Positions 48,101 through 61,900 of a stretch of 64,000 nt of DNA are shown here, piece after piece. The stretch covers positions 35,823,062-35,887,061 of the forward strand of contig CM037785.1 in the NCBI GenBank assembly GCA_021229015.1, written 5' to 3'. How positions within the stretch are numbered: position 1 is the first letter of the stretch; each line of letters begins with the position of its first letter. Made by a program: the position numbers and the translations under genes. The notes under the pieces were generated by a model. That model was not told where the DNA came from. It did not search any database and worked only from the letters and a program-made list of their open reading frames with translations. Source of the stretch: Solen grandis. Its lineage: Eukaryota; Mollusca; Bivalvia; Adapedonta; Solenidae.

Positions 48101-51100
48101 CCACTGAGAAGCATTAAATTAAGTGTCATAATAGGGCTACACAGCATACAGCAGAAAAACACCTACCCGGTGCAGAACCTCAACACGCAGCTGCTGACGA
48201 CATTTATGCTTAATCCTGTGTTTCTCATCTTTTAAGACATCCTCCCTGACTATCTCACTGAGGCATACTACTATATCACTTCTGAAAAGATAAGAATGTT
48301 CTTGCTAGTCATACATGTACAACAAAAAAAGAAACATTCTAAACACAAAAAAACTTTTCTTAAGAAAACATGTCTTTCCCAAATACCAATATATTGGCTA
48401 TTGCAATAATATCAACATTGATCTCTCAGTGTGACCACGATCATTGCTCAGCACATTGACAATTTTAATCAACAAGAGCTATGTTAGAATGAACGAAATG
48501 CCCCTACAAGGGGCCTTAGACCTTGGGGGTCAAAGTTATTTGAAGGTCAAGGTCAATAGGTGGGTAGGGCTCATCACCTGTGAAGTTTGGAAGCTGCAGG
48601 GGGAAGGACTTTCGTGTTATGGTAAAGGTTAAAGTTTTGTGACAAACAGACCAAAAATAATATACCCCAATCTATCAATCCGGAGGCATAAAAACAAACT
48701 AGAACTATCACTGAAGGTGATTAATACTCCTGCATCCTACCTTGTCTTCATGCAATAGGAGTGCAGGAAGTGACAGGACGTGGCAAGACAGGACGGGACC
48801 TGGCAAGACAGGATGGGACGTGAAGAGTGGGGGGGGGGGGTTGGGGGATCCCTCAACAGCCCCTACTTCAGTGCACAGGGGTTTGGCACGAAAGGGGGGG
48901 AGATAAAATCACTATATATAATACAAGGGATACAACTTCCGATTGATCTAAACCCATACCTTCATCAGGAAAAAGCCAACAACTCAGCCATTTATGAAGG
49001 TATCTTTGAATACTTTGCACCTATCGCAAGCGAATACATTTATGTAACCAAAAGTCACCACTTTTTTACCCATGCGAACTCAGGTATTCAACAATGAAAC
49101 CCGCAATGCGAAACTAACCCCTGTTTTCAAAAATCTCGACACGCGTTCGTACAGGGTCGCTCACTCGGTCTACCAGTGTAAACAAGCGTTTCTGCGGCAA
49201 GACAATGTAAACCGATGCAATGATTCCATAAAACATATTAATTACTCACATCAGCATGCAGAAACTTTCCTCGGCACAAAAGAAATTCAGTAGAAATCGT
49301 CAATTTCAACCGTTGACCTACTTTCACTTCCATTTAGCCATTATGCAAATTACATGACCAGTAATGCTACGCTGAATGCGATTGGTTGTAGAGGTAAACA
49401 ACTTCCTGGTTCCCGATCTGCCCATTAACTCATAGGCATAAAACGGAATAAAGCTATATTTCCGGTATTTACCGCATGCGAAAGAAAATGAACTATCAAC
49501 AGAAAAAAAGCTCAACAATTAGCGCTGAATGGTCATAGTTTTTTTATCGTTGGCCCAGCGGGTACTGGAAAGTCGCATGTTATAAAGAGAATTGCCGAAA
49601 GTTTATCTCACAATGGGAAAAGAGTGAAAATAACATGTTCTACAGGTATATCTTGCTGTGTTTACAAGGGTGCATGTACCATTCACAAGTTCTTGGGACT
49701 CAGCGACGGTCGTTATGACCCTACCTTTACATGTATATTATGTAATAAACTCTCTCCAGTCTCTATTTCTTTATTGGATTTAACATCCCCCCAACAGTAT
49801 TTCAGTTGTTTGGAAACGATGTCTACTTGAAACAGATGTAGCGCTGCCACACTGCAGTATTACGCCGATACCACACCCAGTCACATTATCCTGACACCGG
49901 GCAAACCAATCCAGAACTACCCTTATATGCTGAGCGTCAAGCAAAGGAGCTTCCAGGACCCTTTCTACAACTTTGGTATGTTACGACCGCGGATCAGACC
50001 CACTATCTCCTGATTCCAGGCCCAGTGGTCTCGAAAGTACTTAAGTATGATCTCAGACTCATATTTGAGTATCATAATGAAATCAATATTTAAAGAAATA
50101 GGCATAGTTTGAGTATAAGTATGAAAATCATACTTAAGTACCATTTTTATTTTCAAGAACACAGGATCAGAGTGGACTCTATATTGAAAAAAAAATCTTT
50201 TGAAGTTTTTTCCTTTAATTGCATTAATTTGTATTAAATTATTGTATTATTTAATGGTAATGAAAGGAAAGGGAAATTTAATGTTTATTTTATTATTAAA
50301 TAATTCATCTTAATTGTTTATAAAATTTCATATGCCTTAAGGTTGAGGTTCCAATCTCAAAATTCATAAATGACCATAAACAATTTCACATTAACAATGC
50401 TAATCTATATCTTAAAAGATAATATTGAAATTTCTCTCTTTGAATGATATTGTTTTGAAAATAAAATTAATGTTGTTTTTTTTCCCTTACTTAAATTAAG
50501 GGATATTGTCCTTGTTAAATCTCATAATTGAGATTTAAGATTTTGAGATTTCTGCAGAAATGAAAAAATTGGATAATTAAAGGAATACTGTAAAATGTCA
50601 AGACAAAAGTATTTCAGACATTATGGCCATTTCACATTGAAAAAGGAGGTTTTTCTTTTTTGGTTCAGTATATATATTTATATATATATATATTTGGCAT
50701 TTTCGCGGGAGTTTTTTTTTTTTTTTGTTTGCTGAATTTACATGTTCAACATTTAAAATCATCATATTTGGTGGACTTTTTATCAAAACTCACCAATTCA
50801 CTGATAGAAATTGTTATTTTTCTAACGTTATTTATAATATTAAAATGTTTCTTTAAAATCTCCCACCGGAGTCAGTGTTTACAAAACACTTCAGCCCGGC
50901 TTACCTGTAGTATACCACACATTATGGGGAACCACTCACCTTATGTAGGCAGCCAATCTCTTTCTCTTTCTTCTGTAGTTTGGGTGACTGGTCACGTAAT
51001 TTGCATAAAGGCTAAATGGAAGTGAAAGTAGGCCAGCGGTTGAAATTTGCGATTTCTGCTGAATTTCCTTTGTACCGAGGGAAGTTTCTGCATGCCGATG

Positions 51101-54100
51101 TGAGTAATCAATATGTTTTATGGAATCATTGCATCGGTTTATATTGTCTTGTCGCAGAAACGCTTGTTTACACTGATAGACCGAGTGAGCGACCCTGTAC
51201 GAACGCGTGTCGAGATTTTGGAAAACAGGGGTTAGTTTCGCATTGCGGGTTTCGTTGTTGAATACTTGAGTTCGCATGGGTGAAAAAGTGGTGATTTTTG
51301 GTTACATAAATGTATACGTATTATCTGAGTTCGTAAGGGCCAAAAAAGGCTTTTTCCGGGTTTCATAATATCATTTCTAGGTCATTTAAAGATAACTTAC
51401 TTTTTCTTCATATCCTGGCAGTGCTGCTCAACGTCACCCTTGCAGGCCTCCTTGAAAGCGTGGGTGAATCGAATGTCCTTCAACTGGACCTAGACACACA
51501 AAACAAATACAGCTAACATGAGGTTGACTTGACTTGACTATTTGAGTTTACGTCGCTTCGACAGTATTTCAGTCATATAGCAATGTACAGCTAATAACAG
51601 GTGGAGGAAGACCTCGAATGCTTGGAGGCATCCAGGTAGAACCACCGACCTACCGCAAGCCAGCTGGAAGGCTTCCTCACATGAAAATCTGAATGACCCT
51701 GGTGGGATTCGAACCCACACAGTGAGGGGCTGACTGAGTGTTAAAGTCAGCGACTTTATCCTCTCAGCCACTAACATGAGGTTGTCAATATAATTATCCC
51801 AGAGGATAAACAGGGGTGCAAAAAACCTCAAATTACACTTATTCAATTTTAAGATTGTAAATTACAAAAAACAACAACAAATAACTGGTGTTGCACACAA
51901 CACAGGAGTCCCCTACTGGTGAGGTGCATATTTCCGTTACCATAGCAACCAGAATTTTGGTATGAGAAAGAAAAAAAGTGACGTGCAGAATCTCCATACT
52001 GCCATCTATTCATATACCAAGTTTCATAATATTATCTTAAACGTTTTTTTAAGTCATCGTAGGATCCAGATGAACAGGGACGGAGTTCAAACCTATAGAG
52101 GGAAGACTCACAATCTGGTGATGTTCCACACCGGCTGCACACTGGGTGTTCATCCCTTGGTGGTGTTTATGTTCTATCAGACAGTTCATGACCTCTGCAG
52201 CTTCCGCGTCATGTTCCAGTAAATCCTGCAAACATTAATAGAAAATAATCATTGCCAGGCTTACCAAAAATCATAGACAATAACACGCTCTCATCAAGTT
52301 TGGATTTTCTCTGGCTAAACTATCGCTGATAACTTTTTGAAAAATGTTGATCTATTCATATTAGGTGTTAACTTCAGTAATCTATTAGTAAATTTAAGAT
52401 GAAAAAAACTATATCATTGATAATCTTGTAATCAGATTAATTTCAAGTGCAAAATCTAATTATTTCAAAAGTATTTAATTAGCACTATAATGAGTGAAGA
52501 AACATCCATACTCTTCAATCTTTATCCATCAGTCTATTTTCCAACATTCAGTCAGTCTCAATTTCTAATTTCAAAATTCAGAAATTTTCCCAAAGCTCTC
52601 AAACAAACTGAAAAAATTCCCGGCTTATCCTGACCTCCTATAGAAGTTGTCTGATCTAAGTCTGAACGAAGTAAAGGGTAAAACAAGAAAAAAGGTGGTT
52701 ACCCCGCAGAACTTCTTGATCATTGGTGTGCAGGCCTTCATCAGGATTGTGTCCAGGTCAAGATCCTCATCTTCGTCTTCCGTGAAGTCGCTTATGGCAT
52801 CCTGACAGTCAGGCACCAGGTTGTCAAGGTTGTCTTGCAGGCAAGCAAACTCCTAAAACATAGCAACATCGGTCACAACAGTATAACCCCATTTCCTAAT
52901 ATCTCTCTTCAATTACATGACAGTTCAGTTATCTGTTATTTAACAAATCTGGTTTTACTACAAATATTTTTTGTTCGTGTGTGCATCTGCTACTAAATGA
53001 AGACATATAAGGTTGAGGTAGTCCAGACATGTTTGTTGGGTTTAACGTCTCACTGACAGTATTTCAGTCATTTGGAGACAATATCTACTTGAAAGAGATA
53101 TAGTGCTGCCATACTGCAGTAACATGCTGCAGACATGTGGCATGATACCACACCCAGTCACATTATCCCGACACCATGTCAACCAGTCCTGCAACAACCC
53201 ATATATGCCGAGCGCAACGCAAGGGAGCTATACCAGTACTATTTTGAATGACTTTGGTACAATACTGCCGAGGATCAAGCCCACGACCTCCCGCTCCCAA
53301 GGCAGACGCTCTAATCTCTTGGCCACTATGGACTCTGAAAGCCTAAATTGTAATAAAAACAAGAACTATCACTACAGGTTATGATTACCTCTGCATCCCA
53401 TCTTGTCTTTCACGTATTGTGATGAGCAAGCTCCCACTTCTGTTAAGTCTTACCTTGCCTTTCCCATAATGTCCAGGTCAGAGCAGAACATCCCAAGGTC
53501 GCTCAGACAAGCTTCCTCTAGCTCAGGCTCCAGTTCAATACGCTTGGCTCGTTTCCGCATCACTCGCTTGACCTGCATCGCACACTGTCGACTCAACTTT
53601 GATTTCTGCAATGTATCCAGAAATTGCATGAAAATTTAACCCCTCAAGAATCAAGGATAGACTCCTGTGACTTGTATAAAGCTAGATCAGGAGGGTATGG
53701 AAGAGATTATTTGTGCAAAATCAAAATATTGACAATTGACATAATAAAGCCCTATGCCCATGGCATGCCCTGGCAACCAAAGTTATACTTAAGTCACCCT
53801 TCATCTGTGGCCAATCAGAATTATTCATTTTATATCAGTGGTTAATTCCTATAGAACACCTTTCTATTTTAACATAAACAACATTGACAAAAAATCAAAG
53901 AGCTTCATAAATACAGCGATGACTTTTAAGTCAGATAGAATCTATTAAGACATTTCTCCAGACCATAGAAGCCTACGCTCGCTTCGGTCTTCTATTGTCT
54001 TCAGCAATGTTTTAATAGACTCTATCCTATATATAGACATAAATAAGGCTTAAATTTTTTTTTGTCTGTAGAAATGCGGACCATCTGAGATAATTTCAAT

Positions 54101-57100
54101 CATCATCAAACTTGGCGGACAGATTACGACCATAAAAATTGCCACCAAAATTGCTTGAGAATTAAAGATGTGAGCGTAAAAATGGAATTTTTTTGTGATT
54201 TTCTGATTTTTCAAGGGCCATTAAAAGAGATCTATTTATTTGATATCATCATTAATCAAACTTGATTTATTCATAATGGTTATAAATACTGTGTATAAGT
54301 TTGGTTAGGACTGTTTCAAAAATTCAGATGCTATAGTGAGAAGAAACAAAGGAATCTGGCATGTTCAATAATTCAAGGGCCATAACTCCTAGCCTACTGG
54401 GCCTTTATTAGTCATAATCAAACGTGGTGGAGAGATTATAGCCACAGACATAGTTAGTTATAAGAAGATTGCTTTGGAAATGAAGTTGCTCGAGATTAAC
54501 CCATTTTGACGCACTCAATAGGTACCACATAAAGCCTGATCTGCAGAAAACCACAGTTAAACTTTACCAAATTTAATTACAAAATCCTCATTTCCAGACC
54601 ACTGAGGAGCAGCGAACAGCATAAAACCTGATCTGGTTTTATGTTGTTCGCATAGGTCTTTTCATGGTTTCCTCTATGAGGGAAAGGGTTAAATGAACAA
54701 AACACAAGGTGAGGTTTTCCTGTTACAGAAATACATCTACAGGTAATTACTGTTACTGAATTAACCTTTTATATGATACAAACTTAAAATGCTGTTTAAA
54801 ACCCTCCCTTGCTAAGTCCCTAATCTCCATGCAAAAGACACTACAGCTTCCTAGGAGATTCTCCATAACTACAAAATGCATTAACCCTTGATCTTATTTA
54901 GACACATCTGCAAACAGAGCAGACTCAGATCAGACAGCTCCTATAGGAGCAGTCTGATCAGGGTCTCCTCTGTTTGCTCATACAGTATTGTAGCTAAGAG
55001 TCTCTACAGTCTGTACAACTAAAAAGAATCCCATCGTTTCATATACCATTCAAAGTTAAGTAAATTAATATGCATCAAGTCATAAATTTGAACATAAATG
55101 TTCATAAGGCATAGGGTAAAACCCACCACACCCTACCCACTTCCTCCCTCAAAGGGTTTACTTCAGTATAACTAGGCACAATGTTAAAACAGTGACATAC
55201 ATCATCTTTCATGTTTCTGTAGAGACAAGGGAAGACCATGGGGGAGTTGCTAGCTGAAGGTATATCACCCTTAAACCAGTTCTCATCTGCGTGACACATG
55301 CTGACTGCCTCCTTGTGACATGCCTTGTACAGATCTGGGTCCAATCTGGAACAGGAAACAGGTGTGTCACAAGATTGTCTTCATCAGATTTAAACTAGAA
55401 GCCAACGTGCAAATGATTTCATAATGGTGTGAGATGTTAATGGAAATCAATAAAGGTTTATTTGAAATTCAATATGGAAAACAGTCACGATTTTCCAGTA
55501 CAGTGATAAAAGTAAACTGACAGCTTGAATCTTTCTTTTTCATATGCAGACTTTAGCAGTCGGTACTTTAAATGTATCTGGTAGCAGCTGCATCAAGCAT
55601 TATCCCTTCAAATTGGGAATTTGAAGATGAAAAAATTGAAGATGTTAAAAACTTAGGGTATTTTGATGAGGTTATCAACACTTGCTATTTATAAACTGCC
55701 TGAGTATAAAAATCTCAAACTTTGTCTTTTTTTTTCTTTTCTGAATGCCGTTGGATTTAATGTCCCACCAACAGTATTTCAATCATTTTCTGCAGATATG
55801 TGATGAATGAGCTGACTGATGCCCATGAGATGCTGGTGATAACAGTAAACTGCCATAAAACACAGTTCATCAAGAAAGAAGATTTGCTTGTATATTTACT
55901 GGATTTAACATGCAAACAACAATATTTCAGTCATTTAAAGACTATGTCTACTTAAGTCAAATAATAAAGTGCAGCCAAATTGCTGTATCTTGCCGCAGTC
56001 ACATTATTCTGACATCGGGCCAACCATTCGTTAAGCTACCAGTACCACTTTAAATGACTTTGATATGTGACATTGGGGATAGAACCCAAAATCTCCCATC
56101 CCAAAGGCGGACGCTCTAACCACCATGCAGATGAGGCATTATTTTCTGAATATCAATATGAAACTTTTGAATTCGCATTGGGGAAAAAATATAACACCTT
56201 ACAACCTCCTATTATTCAAACACAATGAAAACAAAGCAAATAACAATATTTTTTAGGTTAAATGATTAGTATTTCAAAGTCACCAATATATCAAACAATG
56301 TATGCTACATAGAAAATATCTAATGTAGCTTCCGACTCTGAAAGAAACCCTCACAACTGGTAACTACTGCATTGTAATAGCTAAGTTTCCAGCGTCTATA
56401 TCAGTTGAAGTAAAACGAGCAAAAAGGCATGCATTTATATACCACCCAAATATCTTTAAGGAGGTAAAGTTATATAAAGCCATTTGCTGTAAATTTTAAT
56501 TTTCCATATACAGAAAACTAGAACTATCACTTAAGGTGATCTACCTTGTCATTATGTGATGTGAAAATAGGTATACATGATATAGCTCATACTTCAGTAA
56601 AGCATATGTATCACTGGGAGTAAAATTCCATTTGGCCCAGCCATTTAAAGTAAGTGTAAGCCGAGTGAAAAAAACCCAAAAGAATCTTGCTTTGTAATTG
56701 TCCTGATTTTACCATCTCAAATTCTGGAAGGGCTAGGCAGGGAAAGTGATGATTTTAGGAAATTTACACCCCCTGGGTAAGAAAATGCCATGAAAGTTCA
56801 GCTATGACATTGCTGTAAGACTTACTTAAAGTCTCGTACTATAAAGTACTGGATCTCCATCAGTCTTTCCTCACAATCATCTGTCATGTGGTCCGAGTCC
56901 ACTTTCTCCATCAGGCAGTTGATCACCCTGTATATAAGACAGTATCTCGTGAAATCTGTGCCAAACCCTTTACAATACAGATGTGTTTTGGTGCCTGGGC
57001 AAACAGAGTAGACCCAGATCAGACAGCTCTTGGAAGGAGCTGCCTGATCTGGGTCTACTCTATTTTTTCAAACAATACTGTAGCTAAGATATGAAAGTAT

Positions 57101-58524
57101 GCATGGCAAAAAACATTTCTTTGTTTCATATACGAGGGGTGATCCAGAATTATGTAGCTTTTGCTCCAAAAATGTTGTTTTTCGATATGGTTTAAATTTT
57201 CATCGAAGTGCTTTTTGTTTACTATGAATAGAACCACGAAACAATTTTATAGAAATTGTACGGGAACGAATGTTATATGTTGCCATAGCAACCAATAAAT
57301 GCAATCTTGGGGCAGCCCAGATTTAGACAATAAATACTTTTACTTCAGTGTTAATTGCTTCATTGTTTTTACATAAAAATACGCGGGAAGACGTCAGCAT
57401 GTGCAGAAACGTTATTTCAACGTCTATGCCAAACTTCAACGCCATTTCCTGTTATTCGCCATGTTATGAATTTTTGAGTAACATTTACCACTTCATCATT
57501 TGCATAAAAAATGGCGTCAGAAGATTTCATAAAATGCCGCACCATTATACAATTCTGTGTACAGCTTAGAAAAACGCTGACCAAGACCTAAGAAATATTG
57601 TCAGAAGCAAACATGAAGCCACGGGTATCGCATGCACTTGTTTTCAAATGGCATAAACATTTCAGAGATGGCTGGGAAGACGTAAACAATGATGCAGGTA
57701 GAGGTAAGAAGCCATCGTCTTACTTGACGTTTGTTGAAACGATACAAGGATTTTTACGAACTTTCGTGAGCGGCACAGACTGTTGTTGCCAGTTTTGATC
57801 TTCAGTAGTACTCTGATACATACAGACACTGGGTAGAGCATCACCAGAAGTGCACTGACTGTGGTGGATATTATTTTGAGAAATGTTGAACAGGTACGCT
57901 TACGATGACAGTCTTTCATATCTCACATGACATTGTTCGTCACTTGTGAGCTGCCCCGCGATTGCTACCTATACCTTCTTAAAGACCATGTAAATTCATT
58001 ATTTACCATGGAACTGCCACGAAATTTGGTACACTTATGGAAAAAACATTGATAGTGATGTATCCCCAGTTTTGTAGTTTTCGTTTCCATATTTTTTTAA
58101 TTACAGTAAAAGTCTACGTAATTCTGGATCATCCCTCGAACACATTAACATTTAAGTTCAGTGAATAATATTCAGCAAACAATAATATTTACTTGAATAT
58201 TCACGATGTTATGGGTAAATCTCTTTCATATTATTTCAATTAAAAATGGTGAATAAAACATTTTTGCATCCAGTGAATGCATTGATATTAAAGCATTGCA
58301 TCCACAATGAAAAAATTGCATCTAGGATGCTGGATGCATAGGTAAAAAAAAAAAATTTATTTATGATTTTGAATCAATAAGCAGCATAAATAACTAGATG
58401 TGGGTGTTCCTCGGAACACTTGTGTCGCCTGCATTTAAGCATGTTTGATGAAAGAATTGACTAGAAAATCGATCTTTTGACAAATTATTGATAAAGCATA
58501 ATCTATTTTGTGAGGTACAAAATA

Positions 58525-58558
<34 letters not shown>

Positions 58559-58877
58559 TTTTTTTTTTTTTGGGGGGGGGGGGGGGGGGGGAATAAAATA
58601 TTCAAACAGTGCAATATGTAATAATTTTCCCGAGCACTTTCGACTATACAGTCTTCATCAGAGGAGTGTCAGAATGACTATGAATTCAAAACATTAACTG
58701 TAAGACTAGATGTGGGTGTTCCTCGGAACACTTGTGTCGCCTGCATTTAAGCATGTTTGATGAAAGAATTGACTAGAAAATCGATCTTTTGACAAATTAT
58801 TGATAAAGCATAATCTATTTTGTGAGGTACAAAATAACACCAAATCACACACACACACATATATATATATATATTTT

Positions 58878-58916
<39 letters not shown>

Positions 58917-61900
58917 AATAAAATATTCAAACAGTGCAATATGTAATAATTTTCCCGAGCACTTTCGACTATACAGTCTTCATCAGAGGAGTGTCAGAAT
59001 GACTATGAATTCAAAACTGTAAGAAAAATTATGACGTCATTAAGCACTTATGACGTTAATTATATATATGTTGCAAGTTTGTAGTCATCATTATCATTAT
59101 TGAGTTATCATTCTTGTGTACTGCACTCAGACCAATGAGATCTATCTACTATAAATGTTTAGGGCAACACTTCAAATACTTTACAAGTTATGCACCACAC
59201 AAGAATTAAATCCAAAAAAATAAACAAAGGGAAATAACTCCAAAAATACAACAGTTATCATTCTTGCACAATGCACTCCATGAGATCTACTTTTCGTGTT
59301 ATGCTCCAGACAAAAATGAAGTCTGAGTATCAACAAAGGGCAATAACTCAAGGAAAAAGAGAAACAGAGTTATCATTCATGTGCACTGCACTCAGACCAT
59401 TAGATCTATGAAGTTTCAAGTAAGAAAAAAAACAGATTATCATTATGCACTGCACTCAAATCCATGAGATCTTTCCATCTATGAAGTTTCAAAGCAATAT
59501 CTCAAATACTTTTTATGTTATGCTCCTGACAAAAATAAAGACTGAGAATCAACAAAGGACAATAACTCAGGAGAAAAGAAAGTGAGAGTTATCTTTAATC
59601 CTCTTCAATGAGATTGTCGCCCGGAAAAATTAAAAAAGAAAATATGAAAGTCATGGTTATCATTCTTGTGCACTGCACTCTGTCTCAATGTGATCTATCC
59701 ATGTTTTAAGTTTCAAGGTGATACCTCAAATACTTTTGAGTTATGGTCCGGACAAAAATAAAATCTCAGAATCAACAAAGGGTAATAACTCAGAAAATAC
59801 GAAAGTCAGAGTTATCATTCTTGTGCACTGCACTCCACCTCAATGTGATCTATCCATGTTTTAAGTTTCAAGGTGATACCTCAAATACTTTTCGAGTTAT
59901 GGTCCGGACAAAAATAAAATCTCAGAATCAACAAAGGGTAATAACTCAGAAAATACGAAAGTCAGAGTTATCATTCTTGTGCACTGCACTCCACCTCAAT
60001 GTGATCTATCCATGTTTTAAGTTTCAAGGTGATACCTCAAATACTTTTCGAGTTATGCTCCGGACAAGAAAGTGTGACGCCGACGACGCCGACGACGACG
60101 ACGCCGACGACGACGCCGACGACGACGACGACGGACAAAGTGATCCCTATGTGTCTGCCATGCTATGCAGGCGACACAAAAAATTATGACGTCATTAAGC
60201 ACTTATGATGTTAATTATATATATGTTGCAAGTTTGTAGTCATCATTATCATTATTGAGTTATCATTCTTGTGTACTGCACTCAGACCAATGAGATCTAT
60301 CTACTATAAATGTTTAAGGCAACACTTTACAAGTTATGCACCACACAAGAATTAAATCCAAAAAAATAAACAAAGGGAAATTACTCCAAAAATACAACAG
60401 TTATCATTCTTGCACAATGCACTCCATGAGATCTTTCCACCTGTGAGGTTTCAAAGTAATACCTCAAATACTTTTTGTGTTATGCTCCAGACAAAAATGA
60501 AGTCTGAGTATCAACAAAGGGCAATAACTCAGGAGAAAAGAAAGTGAGAGTTATCATTTATGTGAACTGCACTCCTCTTCAATGAGATCTATCTATCTAT
60601 AAAGTTTTAAGTCAGCACCTCAAATACTTTTTCAGTTATGCCCTGGACAAAAATTAAGACTGAAAATCAACAAAGGGCAATAACTCAGAAAATATGAAAG
60701 TCAGGTTATCATTCTTGTGCACTGCACTCCGTCTCAATGTGATCTATCCATGTTTTAAGTTTCAAGGTGATACCTCAAATACTTTTTGAGTTATGCTCCG
60801 GACAAGAAAGTGTGGCGACGCCGCCGACGACGCACGACGACGCCGACGACGACGGACGGACAAAGTGATCCCTATGTGTCTGCCATGCTATGCAGGCGAC
60901 ACAAAAATTATGAGTCATTAAGTGAGATGTTAAATATATATATGTTCAATTTGTTCCAACATAATATGAATTTCATTTCTTTCATGACCGAAATGAATCT
61001 TTTTCAACTCAAAACTTTTAATGCTAACCACTTTGTTATGCACCAACAAGAATTAAATTCCAAAAATAACTGAAAGAAAATTATTATCCACAAAATACAA
61101 CATTATCATTCTTGCACAAGCATCCATGGATTCATCTTACGTTGATACCATCAAATTTTACATTTTGTGTAGTCCAGGACAAAAGAGCTGGCACAGTGCA
61201 TAACTCAAGAAAGAATCAATTACTATGTCCGACTCAGACATTATGACTTTGATAGATTTCAAGCTGTCAAATAGCGATATACAATCAAAATTAATTGAAT
61301 CAACAAAGGGAAATAACTCAGAAAATAAAACAGAGTTATCATTTATGTGAACTGCACTCCTCTTCAATGAGATCTATCTATCTATAAAGTTTTAAGTCAG
61401 CACCTCAAATACTTTTTCAGTTATGCCCTGGACAAAAATTAAGACTGAAAATCAACAAAGGGAATAACTCAGAAAATACGAAAGTCAGAGTTATCATTCT
61501 TGTGCACTGCACTCCACCTCAATGTGATCTATCCATGTTTTAAGTTTCAAGGTGATACCTCAAATACTTTTTGAGTTATGGTCCGGACAAAAATAAAATC
61601 TCAGAATCAACAAAGGGTAATAACTCAGAAAATACGAAAGTCAGAGTTATCATTCTTGTGCACTGCACTCCACCTCAATGTGATCTATCCATGTTTTAAG
61701 TTTCAAGGTGATACCTCAAATACTTTTCGAGTTATGCTCCGGACAAGAAAGTGTGACGCCGACGACGCCGACGACGCCGACGACGACGGACAAAGTGATC
61801 CCTATGTGTCTGCCATGCTATGCAGGCGACACAAAAATTATATTAGATAATTTCACAGTGAGACTTATCAAAATATAATTTCAATTTTTCCAACATAAAA

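Noticed and set aside
50936..51277. 113-codon minus-strand frame (MRTQVFNNETRN...)
   Set aside because: Duplicated in inverted orientation at 49072-49293, where the frame is shorter. It is the arm of an inverted repeat, and there is no evidence that it is a gene by itself.
59743..60189. 148-codon open frame ending in Asp/Ala repeats
   Set aside because: Two identical pearl-like units followed by a GAC/GCC microsatellite; the acidic tail is the microsatellite translated.
61136..61252. Second copy of a GLG1 exon
   Set aside because: Similar to the exon at 62096-62211 but not open in frame, with many small differences that instead match the neighbouring repeat; treated as a blended or misassembled segment.
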